Shown here piece after piece: positions 24,240 through 32,641 of a stretch of 38,476 nt of DNA; position 1 is the first letter of the stretch, and the number at the start of each line of letters is the position of its first letter. The stretch is from an uncultured beta proteobacterium. GTDB lineage: Bacteria > Pseudomonadota > Gammaproteobacteria > Burkholderiales > SG8-39. The stretch lies in contig CADEDU010000027.1 of assembly GCA_902826155.1 (NCBI GenBank), positions 22,041 through 60,516 of the forward strand. Direction: 5' to 3'. The notes beneath the pieces are model-generated. The model made no database searches and was not told the DNA's origin. It saw only the letters and a program-made list of their open reading frames with translations. The translations under genes and the position numbers were made by a program.

Positions 24240-24248
24240 TCCGCTGCG

Positions 24249-25079
24249 CTACTGCGTGACCTCGATCTTGCCTTTCATGTTCGGGTGCAGGCCGCAGATG
24301 TAGTCGTAGGTGCCCGGTGCGTCGAACTTCAGTGCCACGCTCTGCCCCTTGAGGATGACGTCGGTGCGCAGCGTGGTGGCGCCCTGCACCGTCACCTGAT
24401 GCGGAGAATCGTCGACGTTGGTCCAGGTGATGGTCTGCCCGGCTTTGACCGTCGACTTTTCCGGGCCGAACAGAAACTCGGCAATCGACACCGACGTTGG
24501 TCCGGCCGCGGGTTTGGCCACCACCTTGCCGCCCGGAAACGTACCGTTCAGGCTGGCCAGCGAGATGACGAAATCAGCCTTCTCGTGCGGCTTGTGGCAC
24601 TGGAAGCAGGCGCGCAGATTCGCCTTTTCGTTGACCTTCTTGTCGGCAGTGAACGCCTGATACTCCCATTCGCCGTTGCGGATATCGGCCGCGTACTGGG
24701 CACCCCAGCCGCTGCGTTTCTCCATCACGGCGTAGGCGACCACGCCGTCTTTGACGAAACGTCCGTCGGGCCCCTTGATCGGATTGCCCTTGTCGTCCAC
24801 TTTCGCCTTGTGCTGCACCAGGGTCAGGACGGTGCCGCTGGGGACCGGCATGCCCTTGCGCACCGCGTCAACGGCTTCCTTGCTCGCATACAGCTCGCGG
24901 AACTGTTTGATGTCGTGGCGATCGAGCGACTGGTACAGCACCCCTTTCTCGAAGCCTTCGGGGAACTTGACGTTCGCCGCACCGGACATCACTTGGGCGG
25001 TTACTGGCACGCCGCCCACCGCAGCAGCAACGAAGGCGGCCAAGACGGCGGGGCGTACTCGCACGAACGGAATGCGCAT
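24249..25079 (-). CDS. Exported cytochrome P460-cupredoxin fusion protein
   Basis: The protein has 276 residues. A Sec-type signal peptide runs to about residue 29 (VLAAFVAAAVGG ... VTAQ). Residues about 35-180 fit the cytochrome P460 family: FPEGFEKGVLYQSLDRHD at the start, a beta-rich middle (GTVLTLVQHKAKVDDKGNP ... YAVMEKRSGWG) and a c-type haem site C158-x-x-C161-H162. Residues about 194-276 form a plastocyanin/pseudoazurin-like domain with type 1 copper ligands H227 (SPHQV), C262, H265 and M268 (ICGLHPNMKG). P460 proteins oxidise hydroxylamine or detoxify nitric oxide, and a fused cupredoxin could be a built-in electron partner. The cross-linking lysine that defines true P460 haem cannot be assigned by eye. 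ATG 25079 was chosen because it opens the signal peptide. It lies downstream of the panE-like gene on the same strand. Confidence 0.87.
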   Translation of the reverse strand: MRIPFVRVRPAVLAAFVAAAVGGVPVTAQVMSGAANVKFPEGFEKGVLYQSLDRHDIKQFRELYASKEAVDAVRKGMPVPSGTVLTLVQHKAKVDDKGNPIKGPDGRFVKDGVVAYAVMEKRSGWGAQYAADIRNGEWEYQAFTADKKVNEKANLRACFQCHKPHEKADFVISLASLNGTFPGGKVVAKPAAGPTSVSIAEFLFGPEKSTVKAGQTITWTNVDDSPHQVTVQGATTLRTDVILKGQSVALKFDAPGTYDYICGLHPNMKGKIEVTQ

Positions 25080-25247
25080 GGTTGTCTCCTCTAATGGTGA
25101 GTCGCAGCGGGGGCCATGCGGATGTCGCGCGATGAACCGCGCAAGCGATCGCAGCAGCAGCCGAGTAGTCAAGCGTGCGCGCACCTTGCCGCGCGCCAGC
25201 CCGATGCCATGTCTACGCGGTGGCACCGGCTTTGGATGCATACCACA

Positions 25248-26177
25248 TCACTTCTCGGCGGGCGCGCCGTGAAGGTATGGCTTCAGACAGGCGTAAGCCA
25301 TCGCGTGCGTCGGGGTCGGCACGCCCAGTTCGCGCCCCTTGCGCACGACCAAACCGGAGAGGCTGTCCAGTTCGAGCCGCTTGCCGCGCATCAGGTCGTG
25401 ATACATCGAGGCGAACATGTGCGGCGGAAAGTTCTGATGCTGCTTGAGCATCTGCGGCACGATGTCCTCGGCAAGCGCGATGCCCTGCGCGCGCGCCACG
25501 GCCGCCACTTCGGTGAAGCATTGCACCGCGATCGGGATCAGGTCCGGGTCGTGGTACACGACGCCCGCGGGCTTGCGCACCAGGCAATTGAGCGCCGTAT
25601 TGGTGGCGAGCCCCACGAATTTGTGCCACTGCGCCGCGCGAATATCGGGCATGAGCTCCGCGCCGAAACCTGCAGCCAGGCACGCATCGCGAAACGCGGA
25701 GGCGCGCGCCGACATCGAACCATCGGTTTCACCGAAGCGGATCGACGACATGTCCGAGGTGTAGCGGATCACCCCGGGCGCTTCGATCAGCGCCGACACG
25801 TAGGCGAGCCCGCCCATGACGCGGTCGCGCCCGACGATGGCGCCGATTCGATCCTGCGCATCCACGCCGTTCTGCACGCTGATGCACACGCCGCCCTTGG
25901 CCAGCAGCGGCGCGACCGATTGCGCGGCACTCTCGGTGTCGTAGAGCTTGACGCTGCACAGCACCACGTCGACGGGCGCGAGTTCAGCTGGACGATCGGT
26001 GGCCTGCACCTTGGACAGTTCGAGATCGCCGCGCGGCCCGCGAATCGCGAGCCCCTTGGCCTGCATCGCGCGCAGATGCTCGCCGCGAGCGATGAACGTC
26101 ACGTCCTGGCCGGCACGTTGCAGATAGGCACCGAAATAGGCGCCGACGCCGCCGGTGCCGAGAATGGCAATACGCAT
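25248..26177 (-). CDS. 2-dehydropantoate 2-reductase family protein (PanE-like)
   Basis: The protein has 309 residues. The N-terminal Rossmann motif ILGTGGVGAYFG (G7 to G16 region) binds NADPH. VQNGVD (101-106) and the catalytic Lys K186 in WHKFVGLATNTALNCL are standard ketopantoate-reductase features, followed by the C-terminal helical domain. True PanE makes pantoate for coenzyme A synthesis. Many catabolic clusters carry paralogues acting on other 2-oxo acids. Here it follows a CoA-transferase on the same strand, so a paralogue role is at least as likely. The frame is open upstream to 26351, but that part is the end of the CoA-transferase read out of frame; ATG 26177 begins the Rossmann strand correctly. 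Confidence 0.88.
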   Translation of the reverse strand: MRIAILGTGGVGAYFGAYLQRAGQDVTFIARGEHLRAMQAKGLAIRGPRGDLELSKVQATDRPAELAPVDVVLCSVKLYDTESAAQSVAPLLAKGGVCISVQNGVDAQDRIGAIVGRDRVMGGLAYVSALIEAPGVIRYTSDMSSIRFGETDGSMSARASAFRDACLAAGFGAELMPDIRAAQWHKFVGLATNTALNCLVRKPAGVVYHDPDLIPIAVQCFTEVAAVARAQGIALAEDIVPQMLKQHQNFPPHMFASMYHDLMRGKRLELDSLSGLVVRKGRELGVPTPTHAMAYACLKPYLHGAPAEK

Positions 26178-26253
26178 GAATGGGTCCCTTGGTTGATCTG
26201 TTGTGTTGATCCCGTTGTACGGTCTGATCTGTCTGCGCACCAAACGATCCGCG

Positions 26254-27474
26254 CTACGACGACGCCTGCACCGCCGCACCCGAAGCCACGAGCGCATCGA
26301 TCGTCGCGCGATCGAAGCCGGCTTCGCTGAGCACCTCGGTGGTGTGTTCACCCAGCCGAGGCGCCATGCGGCGGATCGACGGTGCGGTGTCGGACCATTC
26401 GCTGGGCACGCCCATGGTGACGATGCGACCCTCGGTGGGGTGATCGTCTTCGCGAAAGAAGCCGATCTTGTTCAGATGGGGATCGGCGACGAGACTCTCG
26501 AACGTGTGCACCGGGAAGAACGTAATGCCGGCGCCGTCGAGCCGGGTGCGCACCTCGGCCTGCGTGTACTTCGCGATCTCGGCCGCGACCATGGCGTAGA
26601 TCTCGTTGATGTGCCGGGTGCGCGCGGCGATGTCGCGGAATCGCGGATCGGTGCGTACCAGTTCGGGCTGACCGAAGCGCGCGAAGAAACTCTGCCATTG
26701 CGCATCGGTGTAGAGCAGGATGCACAAATGACCGTCTTTGGTCGCGTAAGGCCGGCGCTCGGCACCCATCAGGCGCTGATAGCCGAACTCGCCTTCGGGC
26801 GGCACGAACGTGTGCCCCCACATGTGATCGCCCAGGACGTTCTGCGCCATGGTCTCGAACATCGGCACGTCGACCTTCTGGCCGCGACCGGTGCGTTCAC
26901 GAGCGTAGAGCGCGGCGGTGATCATGCCCATCGCGTACAGCCCCACGGCGCGATCGCATACCGCCGTGGGCACATAGCGCGGAATGTCGCCGGTCGATTG
27001 CGCGATGATCGACGGCAGCGCCACCGCCGCCTGGATCAGATCGTCGAACGCGGCTTCGGCGGCGTACGGTCCGCGCTGGCTGAAGCCGAGCATGCTCACG
27101 TAGACCAGGCGCGGATTCACCTTGGCGAGCGACGCATAGTCCACGCCCATGCGTTGCAGCGCATCGGTACGCATGTTCACGGCGAACACGTCGGCCGCGG
27201 CGCACAGCCGGTGCAATGCCTGCTGCGCGTCCGGGCGTTTCAGATCGAACACCACCGAGCGTTTGTTGCGGTTCAGATGCAGGAACACCGGCGCCATGCC
27301 GGCGTGACGCTTCGGACCGACGTGACGCATCACGTCGCCCTCGGGCGATTCGATCTTGATGACGTCGGCACCGAGATCGGCAAGATGCTGGGTGCAGTAC
27401 GGACCAAGAATGACGTGCGTGCAATCGATGATGCGCACGCCGGCGAGCGGGCCGTGGTTGTCGGGAGCGTTCAT
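26254..27474 (-). CDS. CaiB/BaiF family (class III) CoA-transferase, copy 2
   Basis: The protein has 406 residues, of similar layout to the enzyme at 16263-17465 but clearly different in sequence. It has GVRIIDCTHVILGPYCTQHLADLGADVIKIESPEGD, HLNRNKRSVVFDLK and the catalytic aspartate D144 in AAFDDLIQAAVALPSI. The central part has RTGRGQKVDVPMFETMAQNVLGDHMWGHTF, and the C-terminal domain ends with LGEHTTEVLSEAGFD. It is the first gene of a minus-strand run with the panE-like and P460 genes. It is divergent from the AHL-lactonase-like gene across a 115-base gap. ATG 27474 is chosen; the longer frame to 27534 adds a non-conserved stretch. Confidence 0.92.
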   Translation of the reverse strand: MNAPDNHGPLAGVRIIDCTHVILGPYCTQHLADLGADVIKIESPEGDVMRHVGPKRHAGMAPVFLHLNRNKRSVVFDLKRPDAQQALHRLCAAADVFAVNMRTDALQRMGVDYASLAKVNPRLVYVSMLGFSQRGPYAAEAAFDDLIQAAVALPSIIAQSTGDIPRYVPTAVCDRAVGLYAMGMITAALYARERTGRGQKVDVPMFETMAQNVLGDHMWGHTFVPPEGEFGYQRLMGAERRPYATKDGHLCILLYTDAQWQSFFARFGQPELVRTDPRFRDIAARTRHINEIYAMVAAEIAKYTQAEVRTRLDGAGITFFPVHTFESLVADPHLNKIGFFREDDHPTEGRIVTMGVPSEWSDTAPSIRRMAPRLGEHTTEVLSEAGFDRATIDALVASGAAVQASS

Positions 27475-27589
27475 GAGGGTTGAGCGGTGGGCGCCGCAAG
27501 GATGGCACCGCGCGGCCGAAAGCGTCAAACTCACGTGGTGTGAACGCGGCGCCTTGATTGCAGCGCCTCATTACCAATCGAGAACCACG

Positions 27590-28357
27590 ATGCTCAAACT
27601 CTACGCGATGTGCGCCGGTCAGCTCGAATTCGACCGCACGCTGTTCTTTCCCGACGAGACGCCCGGCACCGCGATGACGATCCAGGTGCCGAGCTTTCTG
27701 ATTCGTCACGACCAAGGCAATGTGTTGTTCGACACAGGGGTGGACTGCACCGCGTATCAGGATCCGCTCGGCAAGCTCGGCAAGCGCATCGCCACCTCCT
27801 TTGCGCTGCGCTCGGCATCCGATGAGAATCCGGTCGATCAGCTCGCCACCGTGGGGTTGAGGCCGCAGGACATCACGATCGTCATCAACTCGCATTTCCA
27901 CTTCGATCACTGCGGCTGCAACACATTGTTTGCGCGCGCGACGTTCATCGTGCAGAAAGCCGAGATGGAGATGGCACGCGCGCCGAAGAGCCCGTACAAC
28001 CGCGCGTACTGGGATCATCCGTTCGACTATCGCATCGTCGATGGCGAGCACGATGTGTTCGGCGACGGCACGTTGGTGCTGCTGCCTACGCCGGGTCATA
28101 CCGCGGGCCATCAGTCGCTGCGCGTGCGGGCCGCACCGGGCGTGGAGTTCGTGCTGACGGCCGATGCGTGCTACAGCAAGGCGCACCTCGATCGCGAGAT
28201 CGTGCCGCACGCGGGCGCGGCCTGGAAACCCGAGCTGATGGTCGAGACGTTCGGGCGATTGCGCGCCATGCAGGACCGCCAGGGTTGCCGCTTGATCTTC
28301 GGTCACGACCCCGAACAGTGGGCGAGCATGCCGCACGCGCCGGCGGCGATGGCTTAG
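27590..28357 (+). CDS. Metallo-beta-lactamase fold hydrolase resembling AiiA-type N-acyl homoserine lactonases
   Basis: The protein has 255 residues, the same size as AiiA (250). It has the full di-zinc set: H102-x-H104-x-D106-H107 (SHFHFDHCGC), H170 (TPGHTAGHQSL), D192 and H239 (FGHDPEQW). Y195 in DACYSK matches the catalytic tyrosine of AiiA (DASY). The N terminus (LKLYAMCAG...LFDTGVD) also matches that family. AiiA-type enzymes open the lactone ring of acyl-homoserine-lactone signals and so quench quorum sensing. Other members of this MBL branch hydrolyse unrelated lactones or esters. Because the neighbours are CoA-transferases and hydratases, a catabolic lactone is a real alternative. The frame is open upstream to 27356, but ATG 27590 begins the conserved part. 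No signal peptide is present, so the protein is cytoplasmic. Confidence 0.88.
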   Translation: MLKLYAMCAGQLEFDRTLFFPDETPGTAMTIQVPSFLIRHDQGNVLFDTGVDCTAYQDPLGKLGKRIATSFALRSASDENPVDQLATVGLRPQDITIVINSHFHFDHCGCNTLFARATFIVQKAEMEMARAPKSPYNRAYWDHPFDYRIVDGEHDVFGDGTLVLLPTPGHTAGHQSLRVRAAPGVEFVLTADACYSKAHLDREIVPHAGAAWKPELMVETFGRLRAMQDRQGCRLIFGHDPEQWASMPHAPAAMA

Positions 28358-28385
28358 TGCCCCCTCCCCAGCCCGGCGTCTTCCG

Positions 28386-29180
28386 CTACCGCCCCTGAAA
28401 ATTCGGCTTGCGCTTCTCGGCGAACGCTTTGCGGCCCTCGGCGTAATCCTGCGAGGCGAAGCACGCGTCGATCATCGGCTGCACGCGCGCGAGGTTCTGC
28501 TCGGCCTGCGGCTTCTCCAGTTCCAGGATCGACTGCTTGAGCGCGGCGAGCGTGAGCGGCGCGTTTTCGGCGATCGACTGCGCGAACGCTTTCACCTCCG
28601 CCTCCAGCGCCGCGGCCGGCACGACGCGATTCACCAGTCCGATCGCGAGCGCTTCCTGCGCGTTGATGCGCCGCGCAGTGAATAGCAATTCGCGTGCGCG
28701 CGCCAGACCGATCACGCGCGCAAGCATCACCACACCCTCGGAGCCGAACCCCAGGCCGAGTTTTCCGGCGGGGATCGCGAACGTGGAATCCTCCGAACAA
28801 ATGCGGATGTCGCAGTTGGCGGCGTATTCCAGTCCACCGCCGATGCAGTAACCGCGGATCATCGCGATCGTCGGTTTGGCGCACTCGTACACCGAGTGGA
28901 ACGCGCGGTGGACGATCTCGCGGTAGCGGCGGTTGGCCTCCGGGTCAGCGCGCACCGCATCGAACTTCGAGATGTCGGACCCGGCCACGAACGCGCGCTC
29001 GCCCGCACCCACCAGCACCACCACGCGAACCGCCGCATCGTGCTCGTAGGCGTGCATCACCTCGGGGATCGCCTGGGCCATGTCGAGCGACACCGCGTTG
29101 TGGCGCTCCGGATTGTTGAACACCAGCCAGCCAATGTGACCGTCGGTGCGGGCCTGGATCTTGTTGGTTTGCAGGTTCAT
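28386..29180 (-). CDS. Enoyl-CoA hydratase/isomerase family protein
   Basis: The protein has 264 residues, the normal crotonase size. It shows WLVFNNPERHNAVSLDMAQAI, the oxyanion-hole segments ERAFVAGSDISKF and MIRGYCIGGGLEYAANCDIRICSE, IPAGKLGLGFGSEGV and a C-terminal AEGRKAFAEKRKPNFQGR, typical of short-chain enoyl-CoA hydratases. The position usually holding the first catalytic glutamate is GLEYAANCD. The second is not clear, so hydratase versus isomerase is open. ATG 29180 is preferred to the in-frame TTG at 29201. It is convergent with the MBL gene and divergent from the second Bug gene. It differs in sequence from the MenB/BadI-like protein at 17480. Confidence 0.9.
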   Translation of the reverse strand: MNLQTNKIQARTDGHIGWLVFNNPERHNAVSLDMAQAIPEVMHAYEHDAAVRVVVLVGAGERAFVAGSDISKFDAVRADPEANRRYREIVHRAFHSVYECAKPTIAMIRGYCIGGGLEYAANCDIRICSEDSTFAIPAGKLGLGFGSEGVVMLARVIGLARARELLFTARRINAQEALAIGLVNRVVPAAALEAEVKAFAQSIAENAPLTLAALKQSILELEKPQAEQNLARVQPMIDACFASQDYAEGRKAFAEKRKPNFQGR

Positions 29181-29305
29181 GGATAGAGGCTCGAAGGACA
29201 AGTACGCAAATCGTCGGGGTGCGAACGCTACATCGCAATGCCGATGGAAGGACGCAAGCCTACACCGCTGCTATTCTTCCGCGCTCCCCGATCATAGAGA
29301 GCACC

Positions 29306-30280
29306 ATGCAAGTCATGCATCGCGCCTTGGCGACGCTTGCCGCGGCCACGTTGGTCAGCCTGGGCGTCGTGCCGGCCCCGGCGTTCGCCCAACACCGCAT
29401 CCTCGTCAACTATCCGCCCGGCGGCGGACTTGATGCCACCGCGCGCATGCTCGCCGAGAAGCTGTCCGAGTCGAGCGGACGTTCGTACGTAGTGGAAAAC
29501 CGCGCTGGTGCCGCCGGGGCGATCGGTGCCGCGGCGCTGAAGGGCGCGCCGGCCGACGGTTCGGTACTGCTGTTCGCGCCCGACTCCAACATCAGCGTCT
29601 ACCCGCACACGGTCAAGAAGCCCGCGTATGTGCCGCTGACCGATTTCGTCGGCATCGCGCACGGCGGCATCTACCGTATCGCGCTGGCTGCGCACGCCGG
29701 CGTCCCGGCCAAGGACGTGAAAGAACTGGCCGCCTGGAGCAAGACGCAGTCGGCACAGGTGGGATACGGCACCGCCGGCGCGGGCACCAACCTGCACTTC
29801 TTCGGGACGCTGCTGGTGCAGGTGACCGGCGCCAACATGACGCACGTGCCCTACCGCGGCACGGTGCCGGCAATCACCGACCTGGTCGCGGGTCACGTCG
29901 CCGCCGCGGTGCTGCCGATGGGCTCGCTGCTCTCGCACGTGCGCAGCGGCAAGATCAAGTACCTCGCGCAGACCGGCGACGATCGCTCGGTGAACGCGCC
30001 GGACGTCCCCTCGTTCAAGGAGTTGGGTTACCCGATGCTCGCGGTGTCGGGCTGGTACGGACTGTTCGCACCGGCCGGCACGCCCGCCGACGTGGTCAAT
30101 CGCATCAACGAAGTCGTGGTTCGCACCTTGCGCACGCAGGACGGCCGCGAGCGCATGCGCAAGTTCGAGCTGGAGATTCGCGAGATGACGCCCGCCGACT
30201 TCCAGGCGATGGTGAAGGCCGACACCGAGCGCTGGGCGCCGATCATCCAGAAATCGGGCTTCACGCCGAGCGCGGAATAG
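29306..30280 (+). CDS. Bug family periplasmic solute-binding protein, copy 2 (divergent)
   Basis: The protein has 324 residues with a signal peptide (LATLAAATLVSLGVVPAPAFA-Q). It is recognisable as a Bug protein by ILVNYPPGGGLDATARMLAEKL, VVENRAGAAGAIGAAALKGAPADGS and THVPYRGTVPAITDLVAGHVAAAVLP. It diverges from copy 1: the usual FPxKPIRxIxPF start is shortened to QHRILVNYPPG. ATG 29306 is used; ATG 29315 is also possible and would still keep the signal peptide. The two Bug proteins of this window probably bind different acids. No transporter membrane subunits are nearby. It is tail-to-tail with the solo Mo-hydroxylase gene. Confidence 0.9.
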   Translation: MQVMHRALATLAAATLVSLGVVPAPAFAQHRILVNYPPGGGLDATARMLAEKLSESSGRSYVVENRAGAAGAIGAAALKGAPADGSVLLFAPDSNISVYPHTVKKPAYVPLTDFVGIAHGGIYRIALAAHAGVPAKDVKELAAWSKTQSAQVGYGTAGAGTNLHFFGTLLVQVTGANMTHVPYRGTVPAITDLVAGHVAAAVLPMGSLLSHVRSGKIKYLAQTGDDRSVNAPDVPSFKELGYPMLAVSGWYGLFAPAGTPADVVNRINEVVVRTLRTQDGRERMRKFELEIREMTPADFQAMVKADTERWAPIIQKSGFTPSAE

Positions 30281-30291
30281 CTGAACGGTCT

Positions 30292-30311
30292 GGCGCGACT
30301 AACCGCGCGCC
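30292..30311. terminator. Weak hairpin at convergent gene ends
   Basis: GGCGCG (30292-30297) pairs with CGCGCC (30306-30311) around an eight-base loop. It overlaps the end of the minus-strand Mo-hydroxylase gene and lies 11 bases after the Bug stop. It may end transcription in both directions, but there is no U-run. Confidence 0.25.
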
Positions 30312-32641
30312 GCGTTGATCGCTCGCCAGACGCGTTCAGGCGTCGCAGGCATCTGAATATCGGTGACGCCGAGCGGCGCCAGTGCATCGAGAATCGCGTG
30401 CACGATCGCAGGCGGCGCGCCCACGTTGCCCGCCTCGCTGCCACCCTTCACGCCTAACAGATTGGTCGAGGTGGGCACGTTGAGTACGTCGGCCGCGATC
30501 GGCGGCAGCGAATCGGCACGCGGCATCGCGTAGTCGAGAAACGATCCAGTCAACAGCTGCCCGGAGCCTGGCTCGTACACCACCTGCTCCACCAGCGCCT
30601 GGCCCAGACCCTGCGCGATCGAGCCGTGCAGCTGACCTTCGAGCAGCAGCGGATTGATCACCACGCCGACGTCGTCGACGGCAGCGAGCCGATCCACCGT
30701 GACTTGTCCGGTGTCGACATCGACTTCGACCTCGCACACCATGCAGCCATTGGGGAAGTTGTTCGGTCCGTCGTGGTTGCCGATGCCGTCCAGACCCAAG
30801 CCGAGCTCGGATGGCAGTCCGACCGGTAGATACGCTTTCTTGGCGACGTCATCGAAGCGCGCGATGCGATCGGTGCCGGTTACCTTGAACACGCCCTGTT
30901 CGAACGTGAGATCCGCTTCGGCCGCTTCCAGCATCCACGCAGCGATACGCCGGGCTTTGCGCACGACCTCGTCGACGGCCAGTTTGAGCGCCGAGCCGCC
31001 CGCGTTCATGCTGCGCTGGGCAAACGTACCGCGCCCGAAGAGAACGCGATCGGTGTCGCCCTGCACCACGCGGATGCGCTCGTGCGGCACGCCCAGCCAT
31101 TGCGACACCATCTGCGCGAACACCGTTTCGTGGCCTTGCCCGGTGGCGAGCGTGCCGACATGCAAGGCGATCGAGCCGTCCTGCGCGACGCGCACTTCCA
31201 TGCGCTCCGATTGGCTGCCCGCGCGCTGGCAATGCATGGCCAAACCACGACCACGGCGCAGCCCTCGTGACTCGCTGTGCGCGCGCCGTGCAGCGAACCC
31301 GTTCCAGTCGGCCAGCTCGATCGCTCGATCGAGCACGCGCGCGAATTCGCCTGAGTCGAACAGATAGCCACCTGGCGTGCGATACGGCATCGCGTCGGGC
31401 GCGATCAGATTGCGGCGTCGAATCTCGATCGGGTCGATGCGCATTGCGTGCGCCGCGCGCTCGATCAGCCGTTCGGTCACGTACGTCGCCTCGGGTTTGG
31501 CCGTGCCGCGATACGGGCCGACCGGTGCGGTGTTGGTGAACACCGCGTCGACACGCGAGTGGATGAGCGGAATGTCGTAAGTGTTGGTGTAGCTGATCGC
31601 AGCGTTGTTCGGCGCGACACCGGCGGAATAGCCGAGATATGCGCCCAGGTCGATCGCAACCGCCACACGCAGCGCGAGCGCACGCCCGCTCGCATCCAGC
31701 GCGAGTTCCGCATGGGCGATCTGGTGACGCCCGTGCATGTCGGCAGCCAGGCTTTCACTGCGATCGGCGACCCAACGCACCGGGCGCGACAGTTTCATCG
31801 CCGCCCACAACACCAGCGCTTCTTCCGGATAGATCTGGCTCTTCATGCCGAACCCGCCGCCGACATCGGGTGCGATCACCCGCAGGCTTTGCTCGGGCAG
31901 GCGAAACGCCTGCGCCAGGACCTCGCGCAGTTGAAACGGAAACTGCGTCGACGAACAGATCGTGTGCCGGCCATCGAGCGCCTCGCGCCACGCCAGCACC
32001 GCGCGCGGCTCGATTGCGTTGGCCGAAGCGCGCGGATAGTGCACATCGATCCGGGCGACATGCGCGGCGCGACTGAAAGCCTGATCGACCGTGCTCACAT
32101 CACCGCGTTCGAGTCGAAAGCAGACGTTGCTGGCGGCTTCGTCCCACACTTTGGCGGCATCGTCGCGTAGCGCGTCGCCAAGCGCCACCGCAGGAAGCGG
32201 TGCGTATTCGATGAGCGCGCGCTCCGCCGCATCCTTCGCTTGTGCTTCGGACGCCGCGACGATCAGCGCAACCGCCTCGCCGACATGACGCACCTTGTCG
32301 CGCGCGAGTATCGGCTGCAGCGGACGATGAAACGGGCTGCCCGCCGGCAATCGGGGAAAAGCCTCGCACGGCAGCGCGCCGATCTGCTCGCGCACGAGGT
32401 CATCTGCGGTCAGCACCAGCAGCACACCCGGCGACGAACGCGCCGCCGCGGCATCGCAATGCACGATCCGCGCATGCGCATGCGGCGAGCGCACGACGAC
32501 CGCGTGCGCCGTATCGGGCAGATGCATATCGGCGACGAAGCGGCCCTGGCCGCAGAGGAAGCGCGGGTCTTCCAGGCGCGGCAGCGGAGCACCCATTGCG
32601 CCCGAAGCGTGCCGGTTGGGAGCAACTGACTGCGATTCCAT
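30299..32641 (-). CDS. Molybdenum hydroxylase large subunit without neighbouring partner subunits
   Basis: The protein has about 780 residues and is a xanthine-dehydrogenase-family molybdopterin subunit. It has LEDPRFLCGQGRFVADMHLP, DVGGGFGMKSQIYPEE, a GPYRGTAKPEATYVTE active-site loop, ATGQGHET, DDVGVVINPLLLEGQ and the catalytic-base region GGSEAGNVGAPPAI (E736). It is intact, but no FAD or 2Fe-2S subunit gene lies within reach, unlike the complete set at 12192-16120. Its ATG at 32641 overlaps the zeta toxin stop by one base (TGATG). ATG 32596 is an alternative that begins nearer the conserved region. It may use the redox subunits from the other locus or from elsewhere in the genome. The loop differs from that of the first large subunit, so the substrates probably differ. 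Confidence 0.88.
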   Translation of the reverse strand: MESQSVAPNRHASGAMGAPLPRLEDPRFLCGQGRFVADMHLPDTAHAVVVRSPHAHARIVHCDAAAARSSPGVLLVLTADDLVREQIGALPCEAFPRLPAGSPFHRPLQPILARDKVRHVGEAVALIVAASEAQAKDAAERALIEYAPLPAVALGDALRDDAAKVWDEAASNVCFRLERGDVSTVDQAFSRAAHVARIDVHYPRASANAIEPRAVLAWREALDGRHTICSSTQFPFQLREVLAQAFRLPEQSLRVIAPDVGGGFGMKSQIYPEEALVLWAAMKLSRPVRWVADRSESLAADMHGRHQIAHAELALDASGRALALRVAVAIDLGAYLGYSAGVAPNNAAISYTNTYDIPLIHSRVDAVFTNTAPVGPYRGTAKPEATYVTERLIERAAHAMRIDPIEIRRRNLIAPDAMPYRTPGGYLFDSGEFARVLDRAIELADWNGFAARRAHSESRGLRRGRGLAMHCQRAGSQSERMEVRVAQDGSIALHVGTLATGQGHETVFAQMVSQWLGVPHERIRVVQGDTDRVLFGRGTFAQRSMNAGGSALKLAVDEVVRKARRIAAWMLEAAEADLTFEQGVFKVTGTDRIARFDDVAKKAYLPVGLPSELGLGLDGIGNHDGPNNFPNGCMVCEVEVDVDTGQVTVDRLAAVDDVGVVINPLLLEGQLHGSIAQGLGQALVEQVVYEPGSGQLLTGSFLDYAMPRADSLPPIAADVLNVPTSTNLLGVKGGSEAGNVGAPPAIVHAILDALAPLGVTDIQMPATPERVWRAINAARG

